64,000 bases of DNA from Dechloromonas sp. H13 (GTDB lineage: Bacteria > Pseudomonadota > Gammaproteobacteria > Burkholderiales > Rhodocyclaceae): the NCBI RefSeq assembly GCF_009469615.1, contig NZ_SSXX01000005.1, positions 124,001 to 188,000 of the forward strand, in the 5' to 3' direction. The position numbers and the translations under genes are program-made. Positions 8,322 to 16,971 of this stretch are shown one piece after another (position 1 is the stretch's first letter; every line of letters begins with the position of its first letter). Below the pieces are notes generated by a model, which saw only the letters and a list, made by a program, of their open reading frames with translations, searched no databases and had not been told where the DNA came from.

Positions 8322-9232
8322 GGGTTGTTCTGCCAGAAATCGAAGAAGTTGAACCAGTTGTAGGGCGCCACCCGGCAGAAATGCGTCAGGCGGTCGGCGT
8401 AATTCTGCATCGCCGCGCGGATTGCCGCATCGCGTTCGGCGCGCGGCGTCGCCGAAAAATCGGCGAGCGGCTCGAAGTGGATGCAGTAGCGGTTGCCGCC
8501 GAGGTAGAGGCCGGTCATGAAGAACACAGGCCGGCCGAGCATGGCCGCGGTGCGGAAGGGGCCGAGCGGAAACGGCGCCGGCGCGCCGAGGAACTGGCAG
8601 TCGACCGTCGCGTCGTCGCCGAGGCCGCGGTCGGCCAGCATGCCGACGAGGTAGCCCTGGTCGAGCCTGTCGCGCGCGGCGAGCATCGATCCCATGTGGC
8701 CGAGGGCGATGATGTCGTCGCCGGCCGCCGGGTTGATCGCCGCCAGCGTGGTGTTGATCTTGCGCGCGTTTTCCTCGTACATCAGCATCGCCACCTTGAG
8801 CCCGGCGCGGCCGCGGCCGACGGCGCGCAACACCTCGAAGCTGCCGAGGTGGGCGCCGATCAGCAGCGCCCCCGGCTGGCGGGCGAGCGCCGCGTGCAGC
8901 GCCTCGGCGCCGACGACCTCGATGTCGAACAGGTCGAAGCGGTCGTTGAGCAGGTAGATGCGGTCGTGGATGGTGCTGGCGAAGCTGAAGACGTGGCGGA
9001 AGCCGTCGCCCCAGCCGGCCCAGCGCCCGAGCGCGCGGTTGAGGTAGGCGCGGCTGTAGCGCCGGGCGCGCGGCGCGAACAGCACGTAGTAGGCGGCGAT
9101 GCCGTAGAGGACCAGGCGCCCGACGCGGCGCCCGAAGGTCAGCGAGATCCACACCATCAGGCGGAGGATGGCGAGGTTGCTTTTTTCCTGCTGGCGCCGC
9201 CAGTCGGCACCGGCCGGTCGTTCGCGGCTCAT
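8318..9232 (-). CDS. LpxL-like lysophospholipid acyltransferase (aryl polyene cluster)
   Basis: This 304-aa membrane-associated acyltransferase of the HtrB/LpxL type has a hydrophobic anchor around residues 22-52 and the H-x4-E catalytic motif in GAHLGSFEVL. It should transfer an acyl group, possibly the finished aryl polyene, onto a glycerol- or sugar-lipid acceptor. This would give the pigment its membrane anchor. It overlaps both neighbours as ATGA. Housekeeping LpxL/LpxM is unlikely because all neighbours belong to the pigment route. Confidence 0.86.
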   Translation of the reverse strand: MSRERPAGADWRRQQEKSNLAILRLMVWISLTFGRRVGRLVLYGIAAYYVLFAPRARRYSRAYLNRALGRWAGWGDGFRHVFSFASTIHDRIYLLNDRFDLFDIEVVGAEALHAALARQPGALLIGAHLGSFEVLRAVGRGRAGLKVAMLMYEENARKINTTLAAINPAAGDDIIALGHMGSMLAARDRLDQGYLVGMLADRGLGDDATVDCQFLGAPAPFPLGPFRTAAMLGRPVFFMTGLYLGGNRYCIHFEPLADFSATPRAERDAAIRAAMQNYADRLTHFCRVAPYNWFNFFDFWQNNP

Positions 9233-9534
9233 TGCGCGGCGGGCGTCAGGCTGCCGGCGGCCACGGCACGCTCCCCGGCGCGCACGGTGAAGGCGATGGC
9301 GCCGCCCGGCCTTTGGTCGAGCGCGAAGGTGAGCACTTCGCCGGGCCCGGCCGGGCTGAAGAACTTGGCGTTGCCGATTTGCCAGGCGCCGTCGGCCGCG
9401 CCGCGCAGTTGCCCGGCAAAGGCGATGGCACGGTCGAGCAGGACGACGCCGGGAACGATCGGGCGGCCGGGGAAATGGCCGGCGAAGGCGGGATGGTCGG
9501 CGGGCACCGGCCAGGCGAATTCAGCGGCCGCCAT
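9229..9534 (-). CDS. Small hot-dog dehydratase (ApeI-like)
   Basis: This 101-aa single hot-dog domain has the FabA/FabZ-type signature FAGHFPGRPIVPGVVLLD near the N-terminus. It should dehydrate 3-hydroxyacyl-ACP, pairing with the ApeP-like protein at the far end of the operon, as ApeI and ApeP do in E. coli. I start at the ATG 9532-9534, which overlaps the AMP-ligase stop by 14 bp; another ATG at 9550-9552 adds six residues. Neither has a strong ribosome site. Confidence 0.86.
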   Translation of the reverse strand: MAAAEFAWPVPADHPAFAGHFPGRPIVPGVVLLDRAIAFAGQLRGAADGAWQIGNAKFFSPAGPGEVLTFALDQRPGGAIAFTVRAGERAVAAGSLTPAAQ

Positions 9535-10864
9535 CGTGGACCTGTTCGGCATAGAGGGCCTGCAGGCGTTCGCGCGGCAGCTTGCCGGTGCTGTTGCGCG
9601 GCAGCGCGTCGAGCAGCACCAGCGGCCGCGGCAGGAAGACCGGGTCGAGGCGCTGGCGCAGGTCGGCGACGAGCTGCCGGCGGCTCAGGCCGGGGGCGAC
9701 GACAAAGGCGCAGAGACGAGCGATGCCGTCCGCCGTCTCGGCGTCGGGGAGGAAGAAGGCGGCATCGACGACGCCGGCGATGGCGGCGATCTGGTGGTTG
9801 AGGTAGGCCAGCGAGGTCCGCTTGCCGGCGATGTTGACCATGTCGGCATTGCGGCCGTGGAGCAGGAAGCGGCCGTCGGCGCGGATCTCGATCAGGTCGG
9901 AAAGCGGCACCCGGCCTTCGACGTGGCCGCCACTGGCGAACGTCGTTTCGTCGGCCTGCTCCAGCGCGACGCCGGGCAGCAGCTCCCAGGCGAGGTCGGC
10001 GGTGGTGCGCCGGCTAGCCAGCTGGCCGCTTTCGGTCGAGCCGTAGATTTCGTGGAGCGGCGCCTGGCATGCCGCTTCGGCAGCGCACGCCAGTTGTTTC
10101 GAGAGCGGTGCGGTAGCCGAGAGCAACAGGTCGACGGCGGGGATTTCGAGGCCGGCGGCCAGCAGCGCCGACAGGTGGAAGGGGGTCGTCACTAGCAGGC
10201 GCGGCGCCGGCACGGCCTGCAGCGCGGCGACGATGTCCTGCGGGTAGAAGGGCTTGCCGGACCAGAACGGCGAGTGGCCGTGCAGGGCGAGCAGCACCGT
10301 CGATTCGAAACCGTAGCTGTGCTGCGCCGGCACCGTGCCGACGATGCTGTGCGGCTGCCGCAGCAGGCCGAGGCGTTCGGCTTCGACGCGGCCGTTTCGC
10401 ACCAGCTTGCCCCAGGTCTTGTCGTGGGCGACCGGGCGACCGGTCGAGCCGGAGGTGAACAGCCGGGCTGCGATCAGCTCGGCCGGGATGGCCGGGATTT
10501 TTGCCACTTTTGCGGCGTCGACCGCAGGCATCGCCGGAAAGACGAAGCGCGGCAGGTCGAGGCTGTCGAATTCGCCGTCGCTCAGGCAATAGACGTCCGG
10601 GCATTCGGCGGCGATCTGGCGCAGCGTTTCGGCCGACTGCGAGGCCGGTTGCAGGCTGGTCTTGCCGCGCAGCAGGCCGGCTGCGAAGCCGACGGCGAAA
10701 CGGTAGCGGTCGTGGCAGACATTCAGTTGGTGCCGACCGGCCGGTAGCAGGGCGGCGAGTGCTTCGGCGTCGGCGATGAAGTCGCGGACGCGGACCGGCC
10801 CGTCGGCGCGCCAGGCGAAAACGTCGTCGAGGCTGGCGTGCCCGAGCAGCGGAACGAGGTTCAT
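9521..10864 (-). CDS. AMP-dependent acyl/aryl-ACP ligase (ApeH-like)
   Basis: This 447-aa ANL-superfamily enzyme has the phosphate-binding loop TSGSTGRPV at 137-145, YGSTESGQ, and the C-terminal catalytic lysine in NSTGKLPRERL. It should adenylate an aromatic acid (such as 4-hydroxybenzoate or a coumarate in known systems) and load it on the starter ACP. It is shorter than typical acyl-CoA ligases, as ApeH proteins are. Residues 114-122 (AVDAAKVAK) come from the dispersed 33-bp element. No aromatic ammonia lyase is in view to supply a cinnamate-type starter. Confidence 0.88.
   Translation of the reverse strand: MNLVPLLGHASLDDVFAWRADGPVRVRDFIADAEALAALLPAGRHQLNVCHDRYRFAVGFAAGLLRGKTSLQPASQSAETLRQIAAECPDVYCLSDGEFDSLDLPRFVFPAMPAVDAAKVAKIPAIPAELIAARLFTSGSTGRPVAHDKTWGKLVRNGRVEAERLGLLRQPHSIVGTVPAQHSYGFESTVLLALHGHSPFWSGKPFYPQDIVAALQAVPAPRLLVTTPFHLSALLAAGLEIPAVDLLLSATAPLSKQLACAAEAACQAPLHEIYGSTESGQLASRRTTADLAWELLPGVALEQADETTFASGGHVEGRVPLSDLIEIRADGRFLLHGRNADMVNIAGKRTSLAYLNHQIAAIAGVVDAAFFLPDAETADGIARLCAFVVAPGLSRRQLVADLRQRLDPVFLPRPLVLLDALPRNSTGKLPRERLQALYAEQVHDGGR
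10496..10528 (-). repeat. 33-bp element, copy in AMP-ligase gene
   Basis: On the minus strand the core reads CCTGCGGTCGAC, with AAA at 19-21, GGC at 24-26 and AAAAATC at 27-33. It is in sense and encodes AVDAAKVAK, between the N-terminal region and the P-loop of the ligase. Confidence 0.75.
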
Positions 10865-11529
10865 CACCGGTCCGGCGGCGGTGCCCGGCGCGCCTTGCCG
10901 GCGCGGAAGGCGCGGATCGTGTCGGCGATGCTGGCGCGCTCCGCGGGCGGCAGGACGAGGTGGCGGCACAGGTGCTCGGCTGCGAACATCGCCAGGATCA
11001 GCGGCAGCATCAGGAAGTTGGCGAAGACCGACCAGACGGCGGCCGGCGCCAGCAGGAAGAGGCCGGTCGAAATGGCGGCGACGGTGACGAAGAAGCCGGT
11101 CCACGCCACCGTTACCTGCCGCGTGTAGCGCAGTTTGGCCGGCGACAGGCCTTCGGGATGGGCGAAGCGCGCCAGCTGGGTGATCAGCGGCTCATGGCCG
11201 GCGCCCAGCGTGCGGCCGAAGACGACGGCGAACGCCAGGTTGGTTCCGACGTGCTCGACGTAATGAAGCAGTGCGCCGTTCTCGCGCAGTTGTGGCCAGG
11301 CCCAGGCCAGCAGGGCGAGCGCCGCGAGACCGCCGCCGGCGATCGCCAGCGGGTTGCCGAGTCGCCGCAGCAGTATGGCGGCGACGATGACGATCGGTGT
11401 CGCGGCGAGCGCGGTGGAAAAATCGGAGGTGCCGCCGATGCTGTTGCGATGGGCGAAGACCGCCCACGCCACGGCCAGGCCGCCGAAGGTCGCGCTGCGC
11501 AGCAGGCTGGTGGCGCCGGCCGTGCTCAT
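10864..11529 (-). CDS. COG4648-type integral membrane protein of aryl polyene clusters
   Basis: This 221-aa protein has about six predicted membrane spans and no soluble domain. Members of this family (ApeG-like) occur almost only in aryl polyene clusters, and I know of no defined activity. The gene is between the AMP ligase and an ACP, with a TGATG overlap on one side and ATGA on the other. A role in holding the synthase complex at the membrane, or in lipid handling, is inference. Confidence 0.8.
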   Translation of the reverse strand: MSTAGATSLLRSATFGGLAVAWAVFAHRNSIGGTSDFSTALAATPIVIVAAILLRRLGNPLAIAGGGLAALALLAWAWPQLRENGALLHYVEHVGTNLAFAVVFGRTLGAGHEPLITQLARFAHPEGLSPAKLRYTRQVTVAWTGFFVTVAAISTGLFLLAPAAVWSVFANFLMLPLILAMFAAEHLCRHLVLPPAERASIADTIRAFRAGKARRAPPPDR

Positions 11530-11810
11530 TTCGTCCGGTGCGTCGCGATATGGGCGGCGAGCGCGCGCAGCGACGAGAAGATGCGGACGTTGTCCTCGTT
11601 GTCCGAACGCAGCTGGAATCCGTAGCGTTTGGAGATGACCAGCGCCAGTTCGAGGATGTCGATCGAATCGAGGCCGAGGCCTTCGCCGAACAGCGGCGCC
11701 TCGGGGTCGATGTCGCCGGCGCCGATCTCGAGATTGAGCGCGCTGACGACCAGTTCGGCGATTTCCGGCAGGAGGGCGGCGATGGCTTCGGGGGTGGCTT
11801 GGGCAGACAT
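11526..11810 (-). CDS. Acyl carrier protein (aryl polyene)
   Basis: This 94-aa ACP has the phosphopantetheine site GLGLDSIDILEL with Ser49. It is acidic and helical. It carries the starter or the growing chain for the synthase. It is the second of two ACP genes that flank the ketosynthase at 11826-13076; two ACPs (ApeE and ApeF) are standard in this pathway. Confidence 0.92.
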   Translation of the reverse strand: MSAQATPEAIAALLPEIAELVVSALNLEIGAGDIDPEAPLFGEGLGLDSIDILELALVISKRYGFQLRSDNEDNVRIFSSLRALAAHIATHRTK

Positions 11811-11825
11811 GATGGGAACGATCCG

Positions 11826-13076
11826 TTAGGGTTGGCCGGGAACGGCGCGGAACGCGAGGACCGCGTTGCTGCCGCCGAAGGCGAATGAGCTCGACAGGGC
11901 GGCGCGCAGCGGCTGGCCGTGGCGCGCCGTGGTGACGTGGTCGACGCCGGCACAGGCCGGATCGAGCGGGTCGAGGTGGGCGGTGGGCGGAATGGCGCCG
12001 GTGCGCAGGGCGAGCACGGTGACGATGGCTTCGAGCGCCCCGGCGGCGCCGAGCAGGTGGCCGTGCATCGACTTGGTGGCGCTGATCGCCGGCCCGCCGT
12101 CGCCGAACACCTCGCGGCAGGCGGCGATCTCGACCGGGTCACCCTCGGCGGTCGCCGTGCCGTGGGCGTTGAGGTAGTCGATGTCGGCGGCGGCCAGCCC
12201 GCCGTCGGCGAGCGCCGCGCGCAGGGCGCGCACCTGGCCGTCCGGCGCCGGACGTACCAGGTGGCTGTGGTCGCAGGTCGTGCCGTAGCCGGCCAGCTCG
12301 CCGTGGATGGTGGCGCCGCGGGCGACGGCGTGGTCCCAGTCCTCGAGCACCAGCGCCGCCCCGCCCTCGCCGAGCACCATGCCGCCGCGTCCGGCGGCGA
12401 ACGGCCGGCAGCAGCGCGCGGCGCTTTCTTCGTCGGCGCCGGCCATCACGCGCAGGGCCTCCCAGGCGCGGGCGACGGCGTAGGCCTGCGGCGCTTCCGA
12501 GCCGCCGGCCAGCATCACCGGCGTCTCGCCGTCGCGCACGCGGCGGAAGGCCTCGCCGATGGCGATCGCCGACGAGGCGCAGGCGACGCTGTGGCAGGTG
12601 CTGATGCCGCCGAGGCCGAGCTGGATGGAAATCTGGGCATTGGCGGCATTGTTCATGCCGAGGACGATGGACAGCGGCGACACGCGGTCGCGTTCGCGCT
12701 GCCAGAGGTCGCGGTAGCCCTTCTCGAAGGCCATCACGCCGCCCAGCGCGCTGCCCCAGGCGACGCCCCAGGTTGCGCGCTCGGCGCCCGCCGGCGCGCG
12801 CGGCAGGCCGGCATCGTCCCAGGCGGCGAAGGCGGCGGCGACGCCGAGCCGGGCGAAACGGTCGAGCAGGCTGGCGAGCGGGCGGCCGAGCGCCGCTTCG
12901 GCATCGAAGTCGCGGCAGTCGACGAAGGGCATGGCGAGCGGTCGCGGCCGGTCGTCGGTCTGCAGGAAACGCACCGCCGATTCGCCGGCCAGCAGGCGTG
13001 CGAAGAAATCGTCGGGATCGCCGCCGAAGGGACTGACCAGACCGAGTCCGGTGATTGCCACGCGCCGTCGGGTCAT
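11826..13076 (-). CDS. FabF-like beta-ketoacyl-ACP synthase (ApeR-like)
   Basis: This 416-aa ketosynthase has Cys166 in SVACASSAIA, His305 in NAHGTATAEGDP and His340 in SMHGHLLGAAGA, so it is fully active by motif. The start MTRRRVAITGLGLVSPFG is typical of FabF. It is the second condensing enzyme of the operon. In known systems the first condensation onto the aryl starter and later elongation are divided between two ketosynthases; which of the two does which here is not visible. It lies between two ACP genes. Confidence 0.9.
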   Translation of the reverse strand: MTRRRVAITGLGLVSPFGGDPDDFFARLLAGESAVRFLQTDDRPRPLAMPFVDCRDFDAEAALGRPLASLLDRFARLGVAAAFAAWDDAGLPRAPAGAERATWGVAWGSALGGVMAFEKGYRDLWQRERDRVSPLSIVLGMNNAANAQISIQLGLGGISTCHSVACASSAIAIGEAFRRVRDGETPVMLAGGSEAPQAYAVARAWEALRVMAGADEESAARCCRPFAAGRGGMVLGEGGAALVLEDWDHAVARGATIHGELAGYGTTCDHSHLVRPAPDGQVRALRAALADGGLAAADIDYLNAHGTATAEGDPVEIAACREVFGDGGPAISATKSMHGHLLGAAGALEAIVTVLALRTGAIPPTAHLDPLDPACAGVDHVTTARHGQPLRAALSSSFAFGGSNAVLAFRAVPGQP

Positions 13077-13080
13077 GCCG

Positions 13081-13317
13081 TCAGCTTTGCGCGTCGCGCA
13101 GGCGATCGACCAGCGTCACCAGTTCGCCGACGGTTTTGGGGCTTTTCAGGTTCTTGTCGAGCGTCACGCCGAAGCGGTCCTCGCACTCGAAAACCAGCTC
13201 GAGCATCATCAGCGAGTCGACGCCGAGGGCGGCCAGCGCGGCGTCGGGAACCACCTGTCCGGGCGGAACGCCGAGGCGGCTGTCGAGAAATTCGCGGATC
13301 AGGGTCAAAGAATCCAT
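13081..13317 (-). CDS. Acyl carrier protein, first gene of the pigment operon
   Basis: This 78-aa ACP has the serine in LGVDSLMMLELVF (Ser35). I start at the ATG 13315-13317 because the longer frame to 13392 would run across the divergent promoter region and has no ACP-like residues. It is the promoter-proximal gene of the operon that ends at 642, separated from the next ketosynthase by 4 bp. Confidence 0.9.
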   Translation of the reverse strand: MDSLTLIREFLDSRLGVPPGQVVPDAALAALGVDSLMMLELVFECEDRFGVTLDKNLKSPKTVGELVTLVDRLRDAQS

Positions 13318-13370
13318 AACACCATGAATTTTAGCCGAAAAACACATCATTTCGACAGTTTTGCAGTAGC
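13318..13370. promoter_or_regulatory. Divergent promoter region for pigment operon and PAP2 gene
   Basis: This 53-bp gap lies between two divergent starts and is much richer in A+T than its surroundings. On the minus strand GGCTAAAATTC provides a TAAAAT -10-like hexamer about 15 bp before the ACP start codon. No convincing -35 is visible. No other gap in the 12.7-kb operon is long enough for a main promoter, so this is where it should be. Confidence 0.45.
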
Positions 13371-14108
13371 ATGGCCCGTCGCCAGCCGCCATTTCCGCCC
13401 TCTCCGATGCCCATCCCGCCGCCTTTGCCGGCCCCGCCAGCGGCGAACGACGCCCTGCCCTGGCAGCGCCGGGCGATCAACCGCCTGACCACCCTGTGGC
13501 CGCTCAAGGCCTGCGGGACGGCCGCCTTCATGCCGCTGTTTTTCCTGGGCTATTTCGGCGTCCTGCACTACCCCCTCTTTCCGGCGACGGTCATGCCGCT
13601 GACCGCGGTCGACGCCTGGGTGCCCTTCACGCCGGCCGCCTTCGGCTTCTACGCCGCGCTGTGGGTCTATGTCTCGGTGCCGCCGGCCTTCCTGCCCGAC
13701 CGCCGCCAGCTGGTCGGCTACGGCCTGTGGATGGCGGCCCTCTGCCTGAGCGGCCTGGCGATCTTCTGGCTATGGCCGACCGCGGTGCCGCGCGCCGACA
13801 TCGACTGGAACGCCTACCCGGGCATCGCCCTGGTCAAGGGCATCGACCTCGCCGGCAACGCCTGCCCCTCGCTGCACGTCGCGACGGCCGTCTTCTCGGC
13901 GGTCTGGCTCGGCCACCTGCTGGCCGGCATCGGCGCCCCGCGGGCATTGGCGGCGACGAGCTGGGCACTGTGCGCGGCGATCATCTGGTCCACGCTGGCC
14001 ACCCGCCAGCATGTCTTTCTCGACGTGCTGGGCGGCCTCGCCTTCGGCCTGCTGTTCGCCGCGCTTTCGCTGCGCAGCCTCAGCCGGCCGCGCGCTGCAG
14101 CTGTTTGA
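13371..14108 (+). CDS. PAP2-superfamily membrane phosphatase
   Basis: This 245-aa protein has a proline-rich cytosolic N-terminus of about 30 residues, then about six membrane spans. The phosphatase motifs are CPSLHVATAV (P-S-x-H) and TLATRQHVFLDVLGG (R-x5-H-x3-D type), as in lipid phosphate phosphatases and inositolphosphorylceramide-synthase-like proteins. It probably dephosphorylates a membrane lipid phosphate. It is divergent from the pigment operon across a 53-bp gap and could serve it. Its 3' end overlaps the convergent dsbD by 29 bp. Confidence 0.8.
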   Translation: MARRQPPFPPSPMPIPPPLPAPPAANDALPWQRRAINRLTTLWPLKACGTAAFMPLFFLGYFGVLHYPLFPATVMPLTAVDAWVPFTPAAFGFYAALWVYVSVPPAFLPDRRQLVGYGLWMAALCLSGLAIFWLWPTAVPRADIDWNAYPGIALVKGIDLAGNACPSLHVATAVFSAVWLGHLLAGIGAPRALAATSWALCAAIIWSTLATRQHVFLDVLGGLAFGLLFAALSLRSLSRPRAAAV

Positions 14109-15837
14109 GGAAGACGGCGGCTTCCTGGAAGCCGACCACGCGCAGCCCGGCGATTTCCCGGCCGCCGCGGTCGAAGAAGATGATCCCCGGCGGGCCGTAG
14201 AGCCCGAAGCGGGCGAGCAGCGCCTTGTCGTCCGCCGTGTTGGCGGTGACGTCGGCCTTGAGCAGCGTGAAACCGGCCATTTTCTCGCGCACCACCGGGT
14301 CGGCGAAGGTGAATTTCTCCATTTCCTTGCACGAGACGCACCAGTCGGCGTAGAAATCGAGCATCACCGGGCGGTCGACCGCAGCCAGCCGGGCGTCGAG
14401 TTCGGCCAGCGAGCGCACCGGCTCGAACGGTAGCTTCGTTTCCTGCGCCGCCACCGCCTGGCCGCGCAGGCCGGCCAGCGGCTGCAGCGGGTCGCGGCTG
14501 CCGGCCAGGGCGCCGATCAGCAGCGCGGCGCCGGTCAGCAGCATGACGATGCCGACGCCCTTCCAGAAGCGCTGCCAGCCCCGGGCGTGCGGCGGCAGCG
14601 GGTCGAGGGCGTGCAGGTAGATGGCGGGGACGATGAGCAGCGCCGCCCAGGCCAGCATCGGCACGACCGGCGGGACGACCGGCGCGATCAGCCAGATCGC
14701 GGTGGCCAGCAGCAGCACGCCGAAGCCCTTCTTGACGCCCTCCATCCACGGCCCGGTCTTCGGCAGCAGCGAACCGCCGGCGGTGCCGACGGCGATCAGC
14801 GGCGCGCCCATGCCGAGCGCCATGACGAACAGCGCCGTGCCGCCGAGCACGGCGTCGCCGGTCTGGCCGATGTAGAGCAGCGCGCCGGCGAGCGGCGCGG
14901 CGACGCAGGGGCCGACGATCAGCGCCGACAGGGCGCCCATGGCGAAGACGCCGACGCCGCGCCCGCCGCGCAGGTGGCCGGATTCTTCCGACAGCTTGCT
15001 CTGCAGCGCGGTCGGCAGTTGCAGTTCGTAGAAGCCGAACATCGAGAACGAGAGGACGACGAAGACCAGCGCAAAGGCGCCGAGCACCCAGGCGTTCTGC
15101 AGGGCGGCCGAGAGCAGCGTGCCGGTCAGCCCGGCGGCGATGCCGGCGGCGGCGTAGGTGACGGCCATGCCGAGCACGTAGGCGAGCGACAGCGCGAAGC
15201 CGCGGGCGTGCGAGGCCTTGTGCCCCTGTCCGGCGATGATGCCGGAGAGGATGGGGATCATCGGCAGCACGCAGGGCGTCAGCGCCAGGCCGAGGCCGGC
15301 GACGAAGAAGAAGGCGAGATTGGCCCAGAAGCCGGCGTCGCGCAGGATGCCGGCGATTTTGCCGCTTTCGTCGGCGTCGACCGCAGCCGGCGGCGGCGCG
15401 GCGGGCGTGCTCGCCGGGTCGGGCAGCGCCAGCGTCACCGTCTGCATCTGCGGCGGATAGCAGACGCCGGCATCGGCGCAGCCCTGCGAGGTGACGTTCA
15501 GCCGGAGCGGCAGCGTGCCGGAGGCATGGCGTTCGACCGGCAGGCGGATGGCGACGCTGTTGTAGAAGACCTCGACCTTGCCGAAATTCTCGTCGTTCTT
15601 TTCCTTGCCGCGGGGAAAGACCGGAGAGCCGAGCGTCACGCTCTCGCCGTCGACGGCGAAGCGGAACTTGTCGCGGTAGAGGTAGTAGCCCTTGGCGATG
15701 GCGAAGGCGACCTCGATGGTCTGCGCGTCGAGGGCGCGCGCGCTCGGCTTGAAGGCGACGGCCGGGTCGAGGAATTCGTCGGCGTGGACGAGCGAAACGA
15801 GCAAGGCGAAGAGGAAGAACAGGCGGCGCATGATCAT
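14080..15837 (-). CDS. dsbD: Thiol:disulfide interchange protein DsbD
   Basis: This 585-aa inner-membrane protein passes electrons from cytosolic thioredoxin to periplasmic thiols. The order is: signal peptide; N-terminal alpha domain with the Cys pair in GCADAGVCYPPQ; the eight-span beta domain with LTPCVLPMIP and GPCVAAPLAG; and a C-terminal thioredoxin domain with Cys500-x-x-Cys503 in DWCVSCK. All six key cysteines are present. Start 15837 overlaps the cutA stop as ATGA. A copy of the dispersed element codes for AAVDADESGK in the linker between the alpha domain and the first span. Confidence 0.95.
   Translation of the reverse strand: MIMRRLFFLFALLVSLVHADEFLDPAVAFKPSARALDAQTIEVAFAIAKGYYLYRDKFRFAVDGESVTLGSPVFPRGKEKNDENFGKVEVFYNSVAIRLPVERHASGTLPLRLNVTSQGCADAGVCYPPQMQTVTLALPDPASTPAAPPPAAVDADESGKIAGILRDAGFWANLAFFFVAGLGLALTPCVLPMIPILSGIIAGQGHKASHARGFALSLAYVLGMAVTYAAAGIAAGLTGTLLSAALQNAWVLGAFALVFVVLSFSMFGFYELQLPTALQSKLSEESGHLRGGRGVGVFAMGALSALIVGPCVAAPLAGALLYIGQTGDAVLGGTALFVMALGMGAPLIAVGTAGGSLLPKTGPWMEGVKKGFGVLLLATAIWLIAPVVPPVVPMLAWAALLIVPAIYLHALDPLPPHARGWQRFWKGVGIVMLLTGAALLIGALAGSRDPLQPLAGLRGQAVAAQETKLPFEPVRSLAELDARLAAVDRPVMLDFYADWCVSCKEMEKFTFADPVVREKMAGFTLLKADVTANTADDKALLARFGLYGPPGIIFFDRGGREIAGLRVVGFQEAAVFLKQLQRAAG
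15355..15387 (-). repeat. 33-bp element, copy in dsbD linker
   Basis: Minus-strand core GCTGCGGTCGAC is followed by GAAA, GCGGC and AAAATC, ending at position 33. It is in sense and gives AAVDADESGKIA, at the junction between the periplasmic alpha domain and the membrane domain of DsbD. Confidence 0.75.
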
Positions 15838-16154
15838 TTGAGCGTTTCGGCGGCCACCCAGTTCAGGTAGGCCGGCAGGCCGCGCTCGACCGGCAGGGCG
15901 ATGATCTCCGGCACGTCGTAGGGATGGCGTTCGCGGATCAGGGTTTCGAGGGCCGCGTAATTGGTTGCGGTCGACTTGAGCAGGAGCGGGATTTCCGTCG
16001 CCGATTCGACGGCGCCTTGCCAGCGGTAGACGGACTGGACGCGCGGCAGGATGTTGACGCAGGCGGCCAGGCGGGCCTCGACGGCGGCGAGCGCAATGGC
16101 GTTGGCGGTTTCTTCGTCCGGGCAGTTGGCGATGACGAGCAGGGTCTGGTGCAT
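15834..16154 (-). CDS. cutA: Divalent-cation tolerance protein CutA
   Basis: This 106-aa trimeric PII-like protein has the family signatures CPDEETANAIA near the start, RLAACVNILPRVQSVYRW, and RERHPYDVPEIIALPV. It is linked to copper tolerance in E. coli, though the true function is unsettled. Next to dsbD it forms the common cutA-dsbD pair. An antisense copy of the 12-nt element core lies at 15964-15975. Confidence 0.95.
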   Translation of the reverse strand: MHQTLLVIANCPDEETANAIALAAVEARLAACVNILPRVQSVYRWQGAVESATEIPLLLKSTATNYAALETLIRERHPYDVPEIIALPVERGLPAYLNWVAAETLK

Positions 16155-16163
16155 CGGCGGATT

Positions 16164-16943
16164 TTACTTGAGCAGGCGGCGGCGCGTCAGGCGCAGGGCG
16201 ATGACGAAGGCTACGCCGGCGGTCGCCAGGAGCGCCATGATGTGGATCAGGGCATCGGCCGGCACCTGCCCGGCGAGCAGCGGACGCACCAGCGCCACGC
16301 CCTGGGCCAGCGGCAGCCAGCCGCCGACCGTCGCCAGCCAGCCGGGCAGCTGGTCGGTCGGGAAGAAGACGCCGGAAATCAGCGTCATCGGCGTGATGAA
16401 CAGCGTGAAGTAGTACATGAAGAAGTCGTAGGACGGCGCCAGCGCGTTCCAGATCAGCCCGAGCGCGGCGAAAGCGAGTCCGGTGAGGACGATGGCCGGC
16501 AGCACCCAGAGTGCCAGCGGGCCGCTGGCCAGCCCGAGCGCGGCGACGACGACGAGGATGGCGGCGCCGGAAAAGAGCGACTTGGTCGCCGCCCAGAACA
16601 GCTCGCCGGCCACCACGTCGGCCAGCCCGAGCGGCGTGTTGAGGATGGCGTCCCAGGTTTTCTGCACGTGCATGCGCGAAAAGGCCGAATACAGCGCCTC
16701 GAAGGTGGCGGCGTTCATCGTCGAGGCGCACACCGTGCCGGCGGCGAGGAAGGCGACGTAGGAGCGGCCGTTGATTTCCGGCAGCATGGCGCCCAGCCCG
16801 TAGCCGAGGCCGAGCATGTAGATCAGCGGGTCGGCCAGGTTGCCGAGGATGGACGGCAGTGCCAGCTTCTTCCAGACCAGGAAGTTGCGCTGCCAGACCG
16901 GGAACCAGCGCACCGCCGGCGGGCGGACGGCGGCGCTCAGCAT
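16164..16943 (-). CDS. NodJ-like ABC-2 type exporter permease
   Basis: This 259-aa protein has six membrane spans and the DPLIYMLGLGYGLG and FFPTDQLPGW segments of the NodJ/ABC-2 permease family. It would form the membrane channel of an exporter with the ATPase at 18171-19088; together they match NodIJ-type lipid or oligosaccharide exporters. Unusually, the two halves are separated by the gene at 16972-18066. The substrate is unknown. Confidence 0.88.
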   Translation of the reverse strand: MLSAAVRPPAVRWFPVWQRNFLVWKKLALPSILGNLADPLIYMLGLGYGLGAMLPEINGRSYVAFLAAGTVCASTMNAATFEALYSAFSRMHVQKTWDAILNTPLGLADVVAGELFWAATKSLFSGAAILVVVAALGLASGPLALWVLPAIVLTGLAFAALGLIWNALAPSYDFFMYYFTLFITPMTLISGVFFPTDQLPGWLATVGGWLPLAQGVALVRPLLAGQVPADALIHIMALLATAGVAFVIALRLTRRRLLK

Positions 16944-16971
16944 GCCGTCCGCGGCGTGGGCAGGACGCCGG

